Shown here: piece by piece, positions 25,347 through 34,471 of the stretch
How positions within the stretch are numbered: the stretch's first letter is position 1
Layout of the letters: every line of letters starts with the position of its first letter
NCBI GenBank assembly: GCA_944321015.1
Contig: CALUJS010000005.1
Span: 1 to 64,000, forward strand
Origin: an uncultured Phocaeicola sp.
GTDB lineage: Bacteria; Bacteroidota; Bacteroidia; Bacteroidales; Bacteroidaceae
Direction: 5' to 3'
Length of the DNA: 64,000 bases
Made by a program: the position numbers and the translations under genes
Notes under the pieces: generated by a model
Seen by the model: only the letters and a program-made list of their open reading frames with translations
What the model was told of the DNA's origin: nothing
Database searches by the model: none

Positions 25347-26666
25347 TCATTTTGTTTCCTCTATGATAGTCTTTAACCCTTTAATTTTCTCTCCTTTTAT
25401 CAAATTAAGGGTATGTTTTAACTTTTTCCGACAAATTGCTACATAAGCATAGTGGTCTTTTACGTCGATTGTTCCTATTTCGTCCCGTTGCAGCTGTCCT
25501 TTTTTATACAAGAACCCGGCTATGTCCGTCTTGTTCACCTTGTCCTTTTTCCCTTTGCCGATGTACAAGGTGGCCCAGCGGGGCAGGGCAGGTTTGGGCG
25601 GGTGTTCGTCGATGGCAAATTCGTCGGGCTTGTCCTTGATGTATTCGGGCAGATGCTCCTCGGCGTGCACAATGAGGAAGGCGTTGCCCCGGGCGTCCCA
25701 TCGTGCCGTGCGGCCGTTGCGGTGGATGTATCCTTCTTCGTTTGCCGGCAGATGATAGTGGATTACGTTGTCTATCGCAGGGATGTCCAGGCCGCGGGCG
25801 GCGAGGTCGGTCGAGATGAATATGTTGCAGCTGCCGTTGCGGAACTTGTAGAGCGCGCGTTCGCGGTCGGCTTGTTCCATGCCGCCGTGGAACATGACGT
25901 TTTGTATCTTTTGTTCGGTCAGATAGCGGCTTACCCGTTCCACGGACTCGCGATGGTTGCAGAACACGACGGATGACCGGTCGCCCAGCATGCAGAGCAG
26001 GCGTGCCAGTGTGTCGAGCTTGTCTTTGGCGGGCGATGTCACCGTGTAGGACTTGATGCGTGCCGACGGCAGGCTTTCGCCGTTCAGGAAGTTCAGCCTG
26101 ACCGTACGGTTCAGGCCGGTAAACTCCGGAATTTCGGCGGCGTCGGTGGCTGACAGGAGGAAGCGTTTTTGCAGGGCCGGAAGTTGTGCGATGACTTCCG
26201 ACATTTCGTCGTGAAAGCCGAACTCCAGGCATTTGTCAAATTCGTCGATGACCAGCGTGCGGACGGTGGAGGCGTCGAAGTTCTGTTTCCCCAGATGGTC
26301 GTTGATGCGCCCCGGAGTGCCGATGATGACGGCGGGCTTGATGCCGTTCATCGTGCGGTGCTCGTTCATGGCGGGGCGTCCGCCGTAGCAGCTCATGGCG
26401 CGGAAGGGGGTGCCCATGGTTTTAAACGTGGTCTCTGTTTGTAGGGCCAGTTCGCGGGAGGGGACGAGCACGACGGCCTGCACGCCGTCTTGTCCTTCGT
26501 TGAGGCTGTCAAGCAGGGGGAGCAGATAGGCCAGCGTCTTGCCCGAGCCTGTGGGCGACAGCAGTATCACGTCCTCGCGCCCGTGTCCGGCCTGCCATGC
26601 GGCTTCCTGCATGGCGGTCAGTTGTTCGATGTTCAGGTTGCGGAGTATTTCTTCTTTGCTAAGCAT
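25347..26666 (-). CDS. DEAD-box RNA helicase, DbpA-like
   Basis: ATP-dependent RNA helicase of 439 residues. Motif I is SPTGSGKTLAY, Ia PSRELALQTE, Ib TPGRI, motif II DEFD in place of DEAD, III SATDA, and V-VI ARGLDIPAIDNVIHYHLP and HRNGRTARW. After the two RecA-like domains a C-terminal region of about 75 residues (LYIGKGKKDKVNKTDIAGFL, GTIDVKDHYAYVAI) matches the RNA-binding domain of DbpA, which targets a hairpin of 23S rRNA. The DEFD variant keeps the essential acidic residues. Confidence 0.92.
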   Translation of the reverse strand: MLSKEEILRNLNIEQLTAMQEAAWQAGHGREDVILLSPTGSGKTLAYLLPLLDSLNEGQDGVQAVVLVPSRELALQTETTFKTMGTPFRAMSCYGGRPAMNEHRTMNGIKPAVIIGTPGRINDHLGKQNFDASTVRTLVIDEFDKCLEFGFHDEMSEVIAQLPALQKRFLLSATDAAEIPEFTGLNRTVRLNFLNGESLPSARIKSYTVTSPAKDKLDTLARLLCMLGDRSSVVFCNHRESVERVSRYLTEQKIQNVMFHGGMEQADRERALYKFRNGSCNIFISTDLAARGLDIPAIDNVIHYHLPANEEGYIHRNGRTARWDARGNAFLIVHAEEHLPEYIKDKPDEFAIDEHPPKPALPRWATLYIGKGKKDKVNKTDIAGFLYKKGQLQRDEIGTIDVKDHYAYVAICRKKLKHTLNLIKGEKIKGLKTIIEETK

Positions 26667-26728
26667 GGTGTGTGGAAATGAGTTGTGTCGGTGTCGTCTT
26701 TTCTCTATACCTTATTATATATAGGGTG

Positions 26729-27298
26729 TCATTGGCCGATGCCTTTAAAATAGGCGGTGAGGTCGCGGCGCGCGTCGGCCAGCTTGTCTTCCCAATGTTT
26801 CACGGAGTTCTGTCCCACGATGTCGGTCACGTATTTCACGGCCAGAAACGGGATGCCCAGCTCGCGGCATACTTGTGCCTGGGCATAAGCCTCCATGTCC
26901 ACCACGTCGCCGTCGGTTTCGTTTGCATCGGTTACGAAACTGTCTCCCGTGTTGCACAGGCCGTCGACGGGCAATCCCCATGCCCAAGGCAGATGTTCCA
27001 GCCCCCGGGCTGTGTCTTGCTGCCATGTCACGCCGAATCCGGCCAGCGGACGGAGGTCTCTGTCCATGAAGCGGGTGCAAAGCAGGATGTCGCCCACGTG
27101 ATGTTTTGTCGTGCCGGCCGTGCCGACGTTGAGCACCACGTCGGGGTGCAGGCGTTGTATGGCCACGGTCAGGCGGAGGGCGGCGTTTACCTTTCCCACG
27201 CCGGTATAGATGTGTTCGACTTTGGCCAGAGGCAGCGGCGTGTCGGTATATTCTTCGGGCAATGCTTGTGCTACGAGCACTTTCAGTTCCTTTTGCAT
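26729..27298 (-). CDS. 5'-methylthioadenosine/S-adenosylhomocysteine nucleosidase-like protein
   Basis: Predicted nucleosidase that cleaves the glycosidic bond of MTA/SAH-type nucleosides. It is 189 residues, shorter than the usual 230, and lacks part of the N-terminal strand region. The core is present: TGVGKVNAALRL, VVLNVGTAGT, catalytic-side VVDMEAYAQAQVC and KYVTDIVGQN with the Asp. The substrate could also be another purine nucleoside. It stands between the helicase gene and the initiator tRNA. Confidence 0.82.
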   Translation of the reverse strand: MQKELKVLVAQALPEEYTDTPLPLAKVEHIYTGVGKVNAALRLTVAIQRLHPDVVLNVGTAGTTKHHVGDILLCTRFMDRDLRPLAGFGVTWQQDTARGLEHLPWAWGLPVDGLCNTGDSFVTDANETDGDVVDMEAYAQAQVCRELGIPFLAVKYVTDIVGQNSVKHWEDKLADARRDLTAYFKGIGQ

Positions 27299-27334
27299 GA
27301 TGTTTGTTTCGTGTTATGATGGTTGTTGAAAAGA

Positions 27335-27376
27335 AAAAAGAGGATAAACCGTTTCTTCCATTGGGTTTATCCTCTT
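27335..27376 (-). terminator. Terminator of tRNA-fMet
   Basis: Read on the minus strand, AAGAGGATAAACC pairs with GGTTTATCCTCTT and is followed by TTTTCTTTT. It lies directly after the tRNA. Confidence 0.85.
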
Positions 27377-27379
27377 GCT

Positions 27380-27455
<76 letters not shown>

Positions 27456-27644
27456 ATGTTAAATAGTGTTTTCTTCCGAATTGCGATGCAAAGGTACGTG
27501 TTTTAATCATACCGACCAAATATTTTGGCTTGTTTTTTATAAAATATTTTGCGTTGTAGTTGCTCATCGCTGTGGTTCAGCTGTTTATGATTTTACTTGC
27601 CTCGGGCGGAGAGGATGCGGCCGGTCTTTCGCTCCATGCCGTCT

Positions 27645-27740
27645 GACGGAGCATATGGACGCTCGTGTCCCGGCATATGGATGCTCGTGAGCGCAGATAT
27701 GGACGCTCGCAAGCGGGCATATGGAGGCTCGCGAGGCTTT
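27645..27740. repeat. 22-bp palindromic tandem repeat array, locus 5
   Basis: Four 22-base units aligned at ATATGG (27653, 27675, 27697 and 27719), for example ATATGGACGCTCGTGTCCCG. This is one of the most regular copies. It lies in the divergent gap between tRNA-fMet and the tetR-like gene; the remainder of this 430-base gap holds only the promoter below. Confidence 0.92.
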
Positions 27741-27822
27741 GCCGGAAGCCGGGAAACGGGCAAACGATTTGAGAAAAAATGTTCCAAAGCCCGGCCGGAT
27801 TTCAAAAGAACAGTTACAAATC

Positions 27823-27853
27823 TTTGTGAATAAGCAGAAAAGTACTACTTTCG
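27823..27853 (+). promoter_or_regulatory. Promoter of tetR-fabG-rluA
   Basis: TTTG (27823-27826), a 19-base spacer and TACTTTCG (27846-27853), 34 bases before the ATG at 27888. The -7 box has one mismatch to TAnnTTTG. Confidence 0.55.
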
Positions 27854-27887
27854 CGACAGATTATCTGCAAATATTACGGAATTCTCA

Positions 27888-28472
27888 ATGGCTGTATCTA
27901 AAACAAGGAATCTTTTAGTCGATGTGGCGCGCCAGCTTTTTGCTCGTAAGGGGGTAGACGATACTACCATGAACGACATTGCTTTGGCCTCGAAGAAAGG
28001 GAGGCGGACGCTGTACACTTACTTCAAAAGCAAGTCTGACATCTATTGGGCCGTAATCGAGTCGGAGCTCGATCGTTTGTCGCAGGAAATGGAGAAGGTG
28101 GCTGCCAAAGACATTTCGCCCGACGAGAAAATTCTGGAGCTCATTTACGCCCGTCTGGACATTGTGAAGGATGTGGTCTACCGGAACGGCACGTTGCGGG
28201 CATCTTTCTTCCGCGACATCTGGACGGTGGAGGCCTGCCGCAAGAACTTCGACAAACACGAAATCCTGCTCTATCGTGACGTCCTCGAGGAAGGCAACCG
28301 TCAGGGGGTGTTCCATGTGGAGAACGTCGACCTTGTGGCCGACATCCTGCATTACTCCATCAAGGGCATCGAAGCTCCCTACATCCGCGGTCTGGTGGGT
28401 TCCGGCATACCCGGAGAGGAGAGCCGGCGTTGCGTGAAGAAACTGGTGTTTGGCGCGCTGGGCAAAGTCTGA
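27888..28472 (+). CDS. TetR/AcrR family transcription regulator
   Basis: A 194-residue regulator. The N-terminal HTH (LLVDVARQLFARKGVDDTTM, DIALASKKGRRTLYTYFKSK) is a typical TetR DNA-binding domain over residues 8-55. The C-terminal helical part would bind an unknown ligand. Its position 44 bases upstream of a 3-oxoacyl-ACP reductase gene suggests control of fatty-acid metabolism, but this is inference. Confidence 0.93.
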   Translation: MAVSKTRNLLVDVARQLFARKGVDDTTMNDIALASKKGRRTLYTYFKSKSDIYWAVIESELDRLSQEMEKVAAKDISPDEKILELIYARLDIVKDVVYRNGTLRASFFRDIWTVEACRKNFDKHEILLYRDVLEEGNRQGVFHVENVDLVADILHYSIKGIEAPYIRGLVGSGIPGEESRRCVKKLVFGALGKV

Positions 28473-28516
28473 AAACGAACAAATCATTTTATATCAATTC
28501 ATAAACATAAAAAACT

Positions 28517-29263
28517 ATGGGTTTACTTACTGGAAAAACAGCAATCATCACCGGTGCTGCACGCGGCATCGGCAAGGCGATTGCGCTGAAGTTTGCAGCC
28601 GAGGGCGCAAACATTGCATTTACCGACCTGGTAATCGACGAGAACGGACAGCAGACGGAAAGTGAAATAGCCGCATTGGGCGTAAAGGTAAAGGGCTATG
28701 CGTCGAATGCCGCCAACTTTGAAGAGACAGAGAAGGTGGTCAACCAAATCAAGGAAGACTTTGGTTCCGTCGACATTCTGGTCAACAACGCCGGAATCAC
28801 CAAAGACGGACTGATGATGCGCATGAGCGAAGCACAATGGGATGCCGTGATTGCCGTCAACCTGAAGTCGGCATTCAACTTCATCCATGCCTGCACCCCC
28901 ATCATGATGCGTCAGAAATCGGGCAGCATCATCAACATGGCATCCGTTGTGGGCGTGCATGGCAACGCCGGACAATGCAACTACTCGGCTTCCAAGGCCG
29001 GCATGATAGGCTTGGCCAAGTCCATCGCCCAGGAACTCGGTTCGCGCGGCATCCGTGCCAACGCCATTGCGCCGGGATTCATCATCACCGACATGACGGC
29101 CAAGCTTTCCGACGAGGTGAAGGCCGAATGGTGCAAGAAAATCCCCCTCCGTCGTGGCGGTACGCCTGAGGATGTGGCCAACATCGCTACCTTCCTGGCT
29201 TCCGACATGTCCTCCTACGTGAGCGGACAAGTCATCCAGGTAGACGGCGGCATGAACATGTAA
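28517..29263 (+). CDS. fabG: 3-oxoacyl-[acyl-carrier-protein] reductase
   Basis: NADPH-dependent reduction of 3-oxoacyl-ACP in type II fatty-acid synthesis. The 248-residue short-chain dehydrogenase shows TGAARGIGKAIA (cofactor), NNAGITKDGLMMRM, the Ser in INMASVVGVHGN, the YSASKAG Tyr-Lys pair and the end VSGQVIQVDGGMNM. It is cotranscribed with tetR and the pseudouridine synthase 5 bases downstream. Confidence 0.96.
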   Translation: MGLLTGKTAIITGAARGIGKAIALKFAAEGANIAFTDLVIDENGQQTESEIAALGVKVKGYASNAANFEETEKVVNQIKEDFGSVDILVNNAGITKDGLMMRMSEAQWDAVIAVNLKSAFNFIHACTPIMMRQKSGSIINMASVVGVHGNAGQCNYSASKAGMIGLAKSIAQELGSRGIRANAIAPGFIITDMTAKLSDEVKAEWCKKIPLRRGGTPEDVANIATFLASDMSSYVSGQVIQVDGGMNM

Positions 29264-29268
29264 CCGGC

Positions 29269-29934
29269 ATGGAAGTCATCTACGAAGACAACCATATCAT
29301 TATCGTCAGCAAGACAAGCTCGGAAATCGTCCAGGGTGACAAGACCGGCGACACGCCTCTGTCGGAAACGGTAAAACAGTATCTGAAGGAGAAATACCAC
29401 AAGCCCGGCAACGTGTTCGTGGGAGTCGTCCATCGGCTGGACCGTCCGGTGAGCGGGTTGGTCGTGTTTGCCAAGACCAGCAAGGCGCTGGCCCGCCTGA
29501 ACGAGATGTTCAAAAACGGCGACGTGCACAAGACCTATTGGGCCGTGGTGAAAAACTGTCCGCGCGAGCCGGAAGCCACGCTGGAACACTATCTGGTGCG
29601 CAACGAAAAGCAAAACAAGTCCTACGCCTACGACCGTGAGAAGCCGGGAGCCAAGAAGGCCATCCTGCACTATCGCCTCATAGGCCGGTCGGAAAACTAC
29701 TACCTGCTGGAAGTAGACCTGAAGACGGGACGTCACCACCAGATACGCTGCCAGCTCGCCAAAATAGGCTGCCCCATCAAGGGCGACCTCAAATACGGTT
29801 TCCCGCGCTCCAATCCCGATGGCAGCATCAGCCTGCACGCGCGCCGCGTGAGCTTCGTCCACCCGGTGTCCAAGGAGCTGATAGACGTGGAGGCCCCTTT
29901 GCCCGACGGCAACCTGTGGCACGGTTTCCAATGA
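29269..29934 (+). CDS. RluA-family RNA pseudouridine synthase
   Basis: Modifies uridine in rRNA or tRNA. The 221-residue catalytic domain has the signature VHRLDRPVSGLVVFAKTSKA with catalytic Asp, and LKTGRHHQIRCQLA. No S4 RNA-binding domain is present, so it is a compact RluA-type enzyme; the target base cannot be told. It starts 5 bases after fabG and ends before a terminator. Confidence 0.93.
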   Translation: MEVIYEDNHIIIVSKTSSEIVQGDKTGDTPLSETVKQYLKEKYHKPGNVFVGVVHRLDRPVSGLVVFAKTSKALARLNEMFKNGDVHKTYWAVVKNCPREPEATLEHYLVRNEKQNKSYAYDREKPGAKKAILHYRLIGRSENYYLLEVDLKTGRHHQIRCQLAKIGCPIKGDLKYGFPRSNPDGSISLHARRVSFVHPVSKELIDVEAPLPDGNLWHGFQ

Positions 29935-29946
29935 CATTGATGAATA

Positions 29947-29999
29947 ACAGAAAAAAAGGCAATGCAGTCCAATCTCGTGACGGCATTGCCTTTTTTCTG
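29947..29999 (+). terminator. Terminator of tetR-fabG-rluA
   Basis: CAGAAAAAAAGGCAATGC pairs with GCATTGCCTTTTTTCTG over a 17-base loop, with T runs on both strands. It could also stop the convergent glycosyltransferase gene. Confidence 0.9.
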
Positions 30000-30032
30000 T
30001 GCGGCGGTCATTGACTGTATGGCGCCGGATGC

Positions 30033-31730
30033 TCAGTTCTTCATCCGGAAGCGATACATCACGACGGGTTCCTTCGTGTCGCAACTCTTCTTCACGCTGC
30101 GATAGACTTCCTCAAACGTGTAGTTGGTGTGGCGCCGGGCAAACGCGTCGTAGTCGCTCGGGCCGATGAGCAGGTAGCCCTCGCGCGGATTCTCGTTCTC
30201 AAACTGCAGCACGCGGTTGTTCAAGTAGAAGTTCACGGTGAAGTAGCGCATCATGTCGGTCGAGATGTAGCCGTATAGCGGGGCGTCGGCAGGGATTTGT
30301 CGGCTGATGGCTTCGGCTATGGGCTTGTCCGACTTGGCATTCATCACCTCGGGCTGATATACCGCGTCGAGCGACACGTAGATGGTGATGATGAGCCCCA
30401 GCACAGGATAGAGCAGCGGGCGTCCGGCCCGGACATGCTTCGCAAAGACGACAATGGCCGCCAGCGGCAACACGATGTACACCCAGTGTATCCAGTCGAT
30501 GGGTGTGGTCTCGATGATGTTGACGATGAGACCGAAGCTCGACTCGGCCCGGTCGGCCGGGATGAAGCGCGACACTACGCCGCCCTTGATGAGGAAGAAC
30601 GCCAGCATGGGCAGGAAAGCCACCACGGAAAGTATCGTGCCGTAGATGCGGAGCAGGGAAGACCCTTTGCGCACGAGGTAGAACATGAACTCGGCCAGGA
30701 AATAGGCCAGGAACGGGTAGATGGGCATCAGATAGGTGCTGCGTTTGCTCTTCGGTATGCAATAGAACACGAAGATGAGCACGATGCTGAGCAGGGAGAA
30801 CAGACGCGCCTCGTCCATACCTTTTATATAGGCCTTGAACGATTGCCACCAGTTGCGCGGACGTTCCCATGCCCGGAGTTGGCGGATGGCGGTCGGGACG
30901 GCAAGCAGCAGGAGCAGGGTGTAGGGCACGTAGCCGGAAAACACGGTGAGGAAGTTGTAGAACAGGTTGTGCTCGTGCGACGCATAGCTCATCTTGCCCA
31001 CGAAGCGGGAGAAGTTTTCCTCGATGACCAGATTGAGGAAGGCGTCGCCGCCTTGCCGGTAGGCCGCCACGTACCACACGGCGGGCAACACGCACGAGGC
31101 GATGCCGACGATGAACATCTTTCCCGCCGTGTACCAGAAGCGCTTTCCCTTGATGAGCATGTACACGCCCGTCACGAGGCAGGGCAATATGATGCCCACG
31201 GGCCCCTTGGTGAGCGTGGCGCAGCTCATCCACAACACGGCCCAGTAGGGGAATCCGCGTCCGCCGCGCTCCTGCCAGCGGTAGAGTTGCAGGAGGGCAA
31301 GCACGATGAGGGCCGTCAGCATCATGTCGACCCGGCAGGCCCATCCGCCGCGATGTATCTCGAAGGCGGTGAGCGTGACAAGCGCCGTGGTGAGGGCCAG
31401 GGCGGTTCCCCGCCGACGCGCGTAGAACAGATAGATGCACACCGTCATGACAACCATGGCCAAGGCCGACGGCAGGCGCGAGGTGTATTCCGTCACCTCC
31501 CCGGCAACGGACGAGAATGCGGCTATGCACCAGTGGAAGAAAGGAGGTTTGTAGGCCGTGTCGCCTCCGTTGTTGACGGGCAGCACCCAGTTGTCCGTCT
31601 GGAGCATGGATACGGCCACGATGGCTTCGCGCGGTTCGCCTTTGCTTTGGAACAGCGTTTCGCCCAGGAAGGGGAACACCGTGGCCGCGCATACGAGGAT
31701 TAGCAGTACGAGCAGATGTTTGTCTTTCAT
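30033..31730 (-). CDS. ArnT-like membrane glycosyltransferase
   Basis: A 565-residue GT-C type integral membrane enzyme that probably moves a sugar from an isoprenoid carrier to lipid A or another envelope target. Translation starts at the ATG at 31730 (MKDKHLLVLLILV). The first periplasmic loop has the acidic motif SKGEPREAIVA and the phrase AYKPPFFHW, as in ArnT/PMT enzymes. About 12 membrane helices follow, then a C-terminal periplasmic domain with a terminal FEEVYRSVKKSC segment. Its acceptor is unknown. It has its own promoter. Confidence 0.88.
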   Translation of the reverse strand: MKDKHLLVLLILVCAATVFPFLGETLFQSKGEPREAIVAVSMLQTDNWVLPVNNGGDTAYKPPFFHWCIAAFSSVAGEVTEYTSRLPSALAMVVMTVCIYLFYARRRGTALALTTALVTLTAFEIHRGGWACRVDMMLTALIVLALLQLYRWQERGGRGFPYWAVLWMSCATLTKGPVGIILPCLVTGVYMLIKGKRFWYTAGKMFIVGIASCVLPAVWYVAAYRQGGDAFLNLVIEENFSRFVGKMSYASHEHNLFYNFLTVFSGYVPYTLLLLLAVPTAIRQLRAWERPRNWWQSFKAYIKGMDEARLFSLLSIVLIFVFYCIPKSKRSTYLMPIYPFLAYFLAEFMFYLVRKGSSLLRIYGTILSVVAFLPMLAFFLIKGGVVSRFIPADRAESSFGLIVNIIETTPIDWIHWVYIVLPLAAIVVFAKHVRAGRPLLYPVLGLIITIYVSLDAVYQPEVMNAKSDKPIAEAISRQIPADAPLYGYISTDMMRYFTVNFYLNNRVLQFENENPREGYLLIGPSDYDAFARRHTNYTFEEVYRSVKKSCDTKEPVVMYRFRMKN

Positions 31731-31767
31731 ATTACGAATCGGGTTCAAATATAGAATCTTGGTGGCG

Positions 31768-31800
31768 CAAAGATACAACAATCCGTCCGATAACGGCAAA
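31768..31800 (-). promoter_or_regulatory. Promoter of the ArnT-like gene
   Basis: On the minus strand TTTG (31800-31797), a 21-base spacer and TATCTTTG (31775-31768), 37 bases before the start. Confidence 0.6.
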
Positions 31801-31941
31801 CTATTCCCCGTTCTTCTTGGGATGAGGCCGGCGCCCCGGAAGAATGCAGACAGGCGGAAGGCGCAACTTCTTATTCCGCAGAATGGGGGAGGGGATAAGA
31901 ATGGTTGCGCTTTCCGCCTGCTGTCTTGCGAGGGAGGAGGG

Positions 31942-32916
31942 TCAGTTCTTCTCGCCGAAATACTTGATGAACTGCGTGCGCTCGAACGCGTTGATGTGTT
32001 CCGGGTCGCGGGCGCGCATCAGTCCCTTGAACTGTTCTACGGACTCGTAGCCTTTTTGCGACATCCAGTCGCTCACGAACTGGAGCATGGGGCCTATGGC
32101 CGCGTTGCCGTCGCGATAGAGTATGCTGCAGGCTTCCACGGCGGAGGCTCCGCACAGCAGGCTTTTCACGATGGCCCGGCCGTCGGTCACGCCGCACGAC
32201 ACGGCATAGTCCGGTTCTTTGACCAGAGCCGACGCGATGGCCGTCCAGCGCAGCGAGTTGGCCAGTTCGCTCTCGTGGCTCAGCACGTGTCCGGCCGTGT
32301 ATTCCAGTTTGTCGATGTCGATGTCGGTGTGATAGAAGCGGTTGAAGAGCACCACGGCCGCGGCTCCGTTGGCCTGCAGCTGCCGGATGAGCTTCACGGG
32401 GTTGGTCAGGTTGGCTCCCAGCTTCACGATGACGGGGATGCCGACCCGCGCCTTCACATGCTTCAGGATGTCGATGTGGCGTTGCTCGAATGCGCCATAT
32501 TCGTATGCGGGCGATGTCTGGATGGCCATCAGGTTGAGTTCTACGGCATCGGCTCCGGCTTGTTCCAGCACCGTGGCGAAGTCTTCCCATTCCTTGTCGG
32601 TGTAGCAGTTGATGCTGGCTATCACGGGAATGGAGCAGGCCTGCTTGCTGTCTTTCACCAGCCTGATGTATTCGTCCAGATAGTGGGCGCGCACGTAACC
32701 GTGGAGGTAGTCGTTGGCCTCCGTGTGGTCTTCGCTGAGTTGGTGTGCGGTTTGCCACATGATTTGTTCTTCAAACAGCGATTTAAGGACGACGGCTGCG
32801 GCTCCGGCCTCTTCCAGCCGGAGGTTCTTCTCTGCGCTGTCGGTCAGCCCCGAACTGCTCACGATGAACGGGTTCTTCAGTTCCAGTCCGGCAAAGGTGG
32901 TTTTCAGTTTTTCCAT
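31942..32916 (-). CDS. Dihydroorotate dehydrogenase-like flavoprotein
   Basis: A 324-residue FMN TIM-barrel. The start is the ATG at 32916 (MEKLKTTFAGLELKNPFIVS). It has the DHODH front end (LKNPFIVSSSGLTDS), IPVIASINCYTDKEW, VELNLMAIQ and IPVIVKLGANLTNP, with GRAIVKSLLCGASAVEACS near the phosphate site. The usual catalytic Cys/Ser region is not clearly that of PyrD, so it may be a paralogue with a different substrate rather than the pyrimidine enzyme. Confidence 0.85.
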   Translation of the reverse strand: MEKLKTTFAGLELKNPFIVSSSGLTDSAEKNLRLEEAGAAAVVLKSLFEEQIMWQTAHQLSEDHTEANDYLHGYVRAHYLDEYIRLVKDSKQACSIPVIASINCYTDKEWEDFATVLEQAGADAVELNLMAIQTSPAYEYGAFEQRHIDILKHVKARVGIPVIVKLGANLTNPVKLIRQLQANGAAAVVLFNRFYHTDIDIDKLEYTAGHVLSHESELANSLRWTAIASALVKEPDYAVSCGVTDGRAIVKSLLCGASAVEACSILYRDGNAAIGPMLQFVSDWMSQKGYESVEQFKGLMRARDPEHINAFERTQFIKYFGEKN

Positions 32917-32946
32917 AGATATCAAATGTCTGTTAGTGCTTTGAGG

Positions 32947-32954
32947 CAAAGTTA
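32947..32954 (-). promoter_or_regulatory. -7 box of the DHODH-like gene
   Basis: TAACTTTG on the minus strand, 30 bases before the start at 32916. Confidence 0.4.
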
Positions 32955-33039
32955 CAACAAAGTGGCGAAGAAAAGGCTTTTACGGGTGGATATTTTCTCT
33001 CCGGCCCGCCGTAATCCTTTCAACGGGTTTCGCCATAGG

Positions 33040-33190
33040 GTGGTGGTATGGCCGCTCGCGGGCGGGCATATGGAGGCTCGCGAGCCGGGATATGGTGGCT
33101 CGTGTCCGGGGATATGTGCGCTCTCGAGCGGGAATATGGTGGCTCGCGAGGCTGGTTGGGGATATGGGAACCGGTCAGCTTGCGGGCGTG
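33040..33190. repeat. 22-bp palindromic tandem repeat array, locus 6
   Basis: The longest copy: five clear units aligned on ATATG or a related box (33047, 33069, 33091, 33113 and 33135), then degenerate units to about 33190 with a spacing change. It lies upstream of the DHODH-like gene and downstream of buk. Confidence 0.9.
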
Positions 33191-33230
33191 TGGGGAGGGA
33201 CGGCAGCCGTGATTCCGGAGGGCTTTGCCT

Positions 33231-33271
33231 GTAAAAAACAGCGAAGGGCGCGCCATCCCGGCGTGCCCTTC
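33231..33271 (-). terminator. Terminator of ptb-buk
   Basis: On the minus strand GAAGGGCACGCC and GGCGCGCCCTTC form a stem with a 5-base loop, followed by GCTGTTTTTT. It is about 130 bases after the buk stop. Confidence 0.75.
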
Positions 33272-33298
33272 ATGAACAATCCTGAAAACGACTTTTTT

Positions 33299-33385
33299 GT
33301 TTGTGAGTTTATGAGCTTAAAGCAAACGTCTATGAAACACACTCATGTCGGTTGAATACGTAAGATTGGATAATGACTCACAAAC
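33299..33385. repeat. Long-range inverted repeat downstream of buk
   Basis: GTTTGTGAGT (33299-33308) and ACTCACAAAC (33376-33385) are perfect complements 67 bases apart. It lies between the buk stop and its terminator and would enclose a 3' stem in the message. No known RNA family recognised. Confidence 0.5.
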
Positions 33386-33397
33386 GAACCTAAAAAC

Positions 33398-34471
33398 TTA
33401 TGCTAATTTTTCACCTGTATATTCTCTGCATGTCAGCTTGCCGGTCAGCGCTCCGTAGGCGTTGGATGCCAAGGCTCCCATTTCGTCTTCGCCCGGAATC
33501 ACCGCCACGGGGGCCAGATAGTCAATCTGCTTGCGGAGCATGTCGACGCAGTGGTTGCTGTAGGCTATGCCTCCGGTGAGGATGATGGCCTGCGTCCGTC
33601 CCATGAGGGCCACGTGCATGGCGCCTATCTGCTTGGCCACGGTGTAGAACATGGCTTCCAGGAAGGCTTTGCTCCGGGGGTCGCCGGCCAGGGCCCGGCC
33701 TTCCACGGCCTTCATGTTGTTCGTGCCCAGATGGGCCACGGCTCCGCCCTTGCCGGTTATCATTTTCTTCACGTCTCTCAGGGTGTATTTTCCGCTGAAG
33801 CACATTTCGGCCAGTTCGTATGCGGGGAGCGTTCCGGCGCGTTCGGGCGAGAAGGGGCCTTCGCCGTCGAGGGCGTTGTTGACGTCCACCACGCGTCCGT
33901 GTTTGTGTGCGCTGATGGATATGCCTCCTCCCAGATGGGCCACAATCACGTCCATGTCTTCATAGGCGACGCCTTTTTCGGCCGCATACCGGCGGGCCAC
34001 GGCTTTGCTGTTGAGGGCGTGGAAGATGGAGCGTCGTTCAATCTGTGGCAAGCCCGTCCATCGTGCCCGGGCATCGAGTTCGTCCACCACCACGGGGTCG
34101 GCGATGTAGGCCGGACAGCCTAGGCGCGACGCCCAGTCGTCGGCCAGAAACGCGCCCAGGTTGCAGGCATGTTCGTGCACGGTGTCGAGCAAGTCCTGCT
34201 TCATCTTCTCGTTTACCGGATAAACGCCTCCGGGCGTGGGATGTATCAGTCCGCCGCGTCCTATCACGGCGTCGAATTTTTCCTCTATGCCGGCTGCACG
34301 CAGGGCTTCCTCGATGCGTTCGCGGCGGAAGGGATATTGCTCGTTGATGTGTGCGAAGTCGGCCAGTTCTTCCGCGGTGTGGCGCACGTTGTGCACCCAC
34401 ACTTGCTTTTCGTCTTCGTAGACGGCGATTTTCGTCGAGGTCGACCCCGGGTTAATAACAAATATTCTCAT
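33398..34471 (-). CDS. buk: Butyrate kinase
   Basis: ASKHA-type kinase that makes butyrate (or a branched short-chain acid) and ATP from the acyl phosphate. The 357-residue protein has INPGSTSTKIAVY at the N-terminus, GRGGLIHPTPGGVY, AHLGGGISISAHKHGRVVDV and ILTGGIAYSNHCVD. Its start overlaps the end of ptb by 20 bases. Branched-chain 2-keto acid fermentation is an alternative role common in Bacteroidota. Confidence 0.95.
   Translation of the reverse strand: MRIFVINPGSTSTKIAVYEDEKQVWVHNVRHTAEELADFAHINEQYPFRRERIEEALRAAGIEEKFDAVIGRGGLIHPTPGGVYPVNEKMKQDLLDTVHEHACNLGAFLADDWASRLGCPAYIADPVVVDELDARARWTGLPQIERRSIFHALNSKAVARRYAAEKGVAYEDMDVIVAHLGGGISISAHKHGRVVDVNNALDGEGPFSPERAGTLPAYELAEMCFSGKYTLRDVKKMITGKGGAVAHLGTNNMKAVEGRALAGDPRSKAFLEAMFYTVAKQIGAMHVALMGRTQAIILTGGIAYSNHCVDMLRKQIDYLAPVAVIPGEDEMGALASNAYGALTGKLTCREYTGEKLA

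Noticed and set aside
26729..27298. The short nucleosidase as a pseudogene
   Set aside because: The frame is intact, both catalytic-side motifs are present and the start codon is plausible; it is simply a short member.
27645..27740. 22-bp arrays as CRISPR arrays
   Set aside because: Units are contiguous with no unique spacers of 25-40 bases, the units are too short and degenerate, and no cas genes are nearby.
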